The notes below the pieces were generated by a model. That model had not been told where the DNA came from. It searched no databases and saw nothing but the letters and a program-made list of their open reading frames with translations. Below are positions 62,723 to 64,000 of a DNA stretch of 64,000 nt, one piece after another. Numbering within the stretch: position 1 is the first letter of the stretch; every line of letters starts with the position of its first letter. The stretch is from Pseudomonas alkylphenolica (GTDB taxonomy: Bacteria > Pseudomonadota > Gammaproteobacteria > Pseudomonadales > Pseudomonadaceae), in assembly GCF_000746525.1 (NCBI RefSeq), contig NZ_CP009048.1, positions 3,589,501-3,653,500 of the forward strand, written 5' to 3'. The position numbers and the translations under genes are program-made.

Positions 62723-63909
62723 CAATGTAAACCCGCTGTCTTGCAAGCCTCGACAAAGGTCGCACCTTTTTTATCCATCGCCTCTTTGACGATCTGGTTG
62801 GCTTTCACCAAGGCCGGGCTGGGCTTTGCCCACTGTTCCGGCGGCAGCGGCTGTGACCATGCCTGCACCTGCTCCGGTAACGTCGGGCGGCCGACTCGAT
62901 GGCCCCATTCAGCGAGCAGGTAAGGCATTTTCCAGAACACCAGCACGCGACGGATGTACCAGAAGCGCAAGGGCCATCGGGATCGCTTGGTATAGCCATA
63001 GCGTTCTCGCTCCTCAGCCGTTAAATGCTCCCCGCCTTCATCCAGGCCTCCCATGGCCCGCGCGTCTTCACGTTCGATTTCAAAGGTGTGCAGCCCTTCA
63101 TAGGGCTTGAGTCGATCCCCGGTTGGAATCAACCCCAACACGGCCAGCATCGGGTTCGGCGTATCCACCAACTGCCCGTCTTCCATGTAGTTGCGAATCG
63201 ACGCCCACATCCCGAGCGAATGGGCATCGCTGGGTTGAGGCAGCAGCAGAAACTGCACTTTGTCTTGTTCCTCATCCTCCAGCCCCATGCCCAAGGTGTA
63301 CTGGCGGGTGGCGCCATAGCTGGTGACGCCCTGGGTGTTGCTCACCCAGGCGACCACGCTTTCCCATGGCACGATCAGGACGCGGTGGGTTTTGTCGTCG
63401 ACGTAGCAGACTTCGCGGCGCTGGCGGTTGAAGCGTACAGGGTAGGTTTTGGCCGCCTTGTAGACGCTAGAGACCATGCCGTATAAATAGGCGCCGATCG
63501 GAAGAGTGGAAAGAAGCGACACGCTGATACTAACCTGCAAGAACATATACAAGTCGTGCCAAGGATCACTGAAATTTTCCGGATAGAAGAGCACCCCGCA
63601 CATAATTACCAAGCTTGGCATTATGAAAGCCAAAAATATAGGAATCCAAATACCTGATGCGAGTATTTTCCCTTGCTCAACCATTCCCCGGTTACTACCA
63701 CCCAGCTCTAGGTAGGTCTCGTTCATCTCCGAAAAATTACGACGCGATGATTGGACTTGGCCGGTGTACACCGGCAGGGGCGACAAAAACAGGGTTTCGT
63801 TCAGTCCCTTGACCCGTATTTCACCGGCGCAGGGCCGCTGACTACGAATGTCCGGGGCAGGTTCAGCGGCAGTGCTTTTGTTTTGGCGTTTGAACAGTTT
63901 GCTAAACAT
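62722..63909 (-). CDS. DUF6708-like membrane protein, copy 2
   Basis: This 395-residue protein is aligned residue for residue with copy 1: start MFSKLFKRQNKSTAAEPAPD, end KKGATFVEACKTAGLH. Outside residues about 85-142 only a few positions differ; inside that window the two hydrophobic segments are mostly different (ASGIWIPIFLAFIMPSLVIM versus AAGIWMLLFSAFIAPVLIIT). The 1488-base shift is exact from start to stop. It is overlapped by 8 bases by the partner gene upstream (63902). Confidence 0.75.
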   Translation of the reverse strand: MFSKLFKRQNKSTAAEPAPDIRSQRPCAGEIRVKGLNETLFLSPLPVYTGQVQSSRRNFSEMNETYLELGGSNRGMVEQGKILASGIWIPIFLAFIMPSLVIMCGVLFYPENFSDPWHDLYMFLQVSISVSLLSTLPIGAYLYGMVSSVYKAAKTYPVRFNRQRREVCYVDDKTHRVLIVPWESVVAWVSNTQGVTSYGATRQYTLGMGLEDEEQDKVQFLLLPQPSDAHSLGMWASIRNYMEDGQLVDTPNPMLAVLGLIPTGDRLKPYEGLHTFEIEREDARAMGGLDEGGEHLTAEERERYGYTKRSRWPLRFWYIRRVLVFWKMPYLLAEWGHRVGRPTLPEQVQAWSQPLPPEQWAKPSPALVKANQIVKEAMDKKGATFVEACKTAGLH

Positions 63910-64000
63910 TGGCAGTCGCCAGGTCATCTCTGATGAATAACTTGAAAGGAGCCTTGCCCGTTCCGGGAGGCATATTCTCGACCGAGCCCAGTCGATAGGT
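63902..64000 (-). CDS. Partner gene of DUF6708 copy 2, C-terminal part only
   Basis: The frame reads TYRLGSVENMPPGTGKAPFK and ends FIRDDLATANV at 63902. It runs off the right edge. It is homologous to the end of the truncated gene at 62414 (RLDAVESMPTGTGKAPFRL), so the complete gene probably lies beyond the window. Confidence 0.6.
   Translation of the reverse strand, partial: TYRLGSVENMPPGTGKAPFKLFIRDDLATANV

Overview
The window looks like a chromosomal segment of a Pseudomonas, most likely from the P. putida group. Evidence: the high-GC codon use, the lexA2-imuA-imuB-dnaE2 mutagenesis cassette, repeated REP elements built on the core GTGGGAGCGGGCTTGCCCCG, a DUF3077 gene with its leader, and an orphan hcp. 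All calls come from reading the sequence; no database search was possible.

Layout. 1-5.6 kb: SOS mutagenesis operon (dnaE2, cut by the window edge, imuB, imuA, lexA2) on the minus strand with a LexA2-type box. 5.7-8.5 kb: HAD phosphatase, lipoprotein, DUF1883 protein, nitronate monooxygenase-like enzyme. 8.5-11.1 kb: molybdate transporter modABC behind a ModE-like palindrome. 11.5-16.4 kb: csrA, a histidine kinase/response regulator pair, tRNA-Leu(UAA), DoxX protein and several small envelope or unknown genes. 16.4-26.1 kb: a low-gene-density accessory stretch. An intact IS21-family element has split a two-Rossmann flavoprotein gene, followed by a thioesterase, small unknown genes that look like prophage debris, and an internally deleted integrase beside tRNA-Cys. 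26.4-31 kb: alkB, a broken hydrolase, two methyltransferases and topB. 31-38.8 kb: a TonB receptor, an ABC importer, an acyl-CoA-dehydrogenase-like flavoprotein, an AhpD-like protein and a divergent AraC regulator, which together look like an uptake-and-oxidation cluster for an unknown small molecule. 38.9-43.3 kb: chemoreceptor, DUF1428 protein, M20 dipeptidase. 43.4-45.6 kb: an orphan type VI secretion hcp divergent from a 27-residue ORF, a DUF4225-like putative effector and two paralogous membrane proteins that may be immunity proteins. 46-53.2 kb: DUF3077 gene, LysR/EamA pair, Tat-type beta-carbonic anhydrase, amidohydrolase with divergent TetR regulator, nucleotidyltransferase-like protein. 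53.3-61 kb: a carnitine-type catabolic cluster arranged like E. coli yeaTUVWX with an aldehyde dehydrogenase added. 61.2-64 kb: a tandem duplication (period 1488 bp) of a DUF6708-like membrane protein gene that continues past the window.

How genes work together. The 53-61 kb genes can be read as one pathway: BCCT uptake, CntAB oxygenolytic cleavage of carnitine to trimethylamine and malic semialdehyde, aldehyde dehydrogenase to D-malate, and DmlA-type decarboxylation to pyruvate. The most unusual material is the hcp-linked effector/immunity-like locus with its long inverted repeat, the mosaic DUF6708 duplication, and the GTTAAC direct repeats shared by two promoters of the carnitine cluster.
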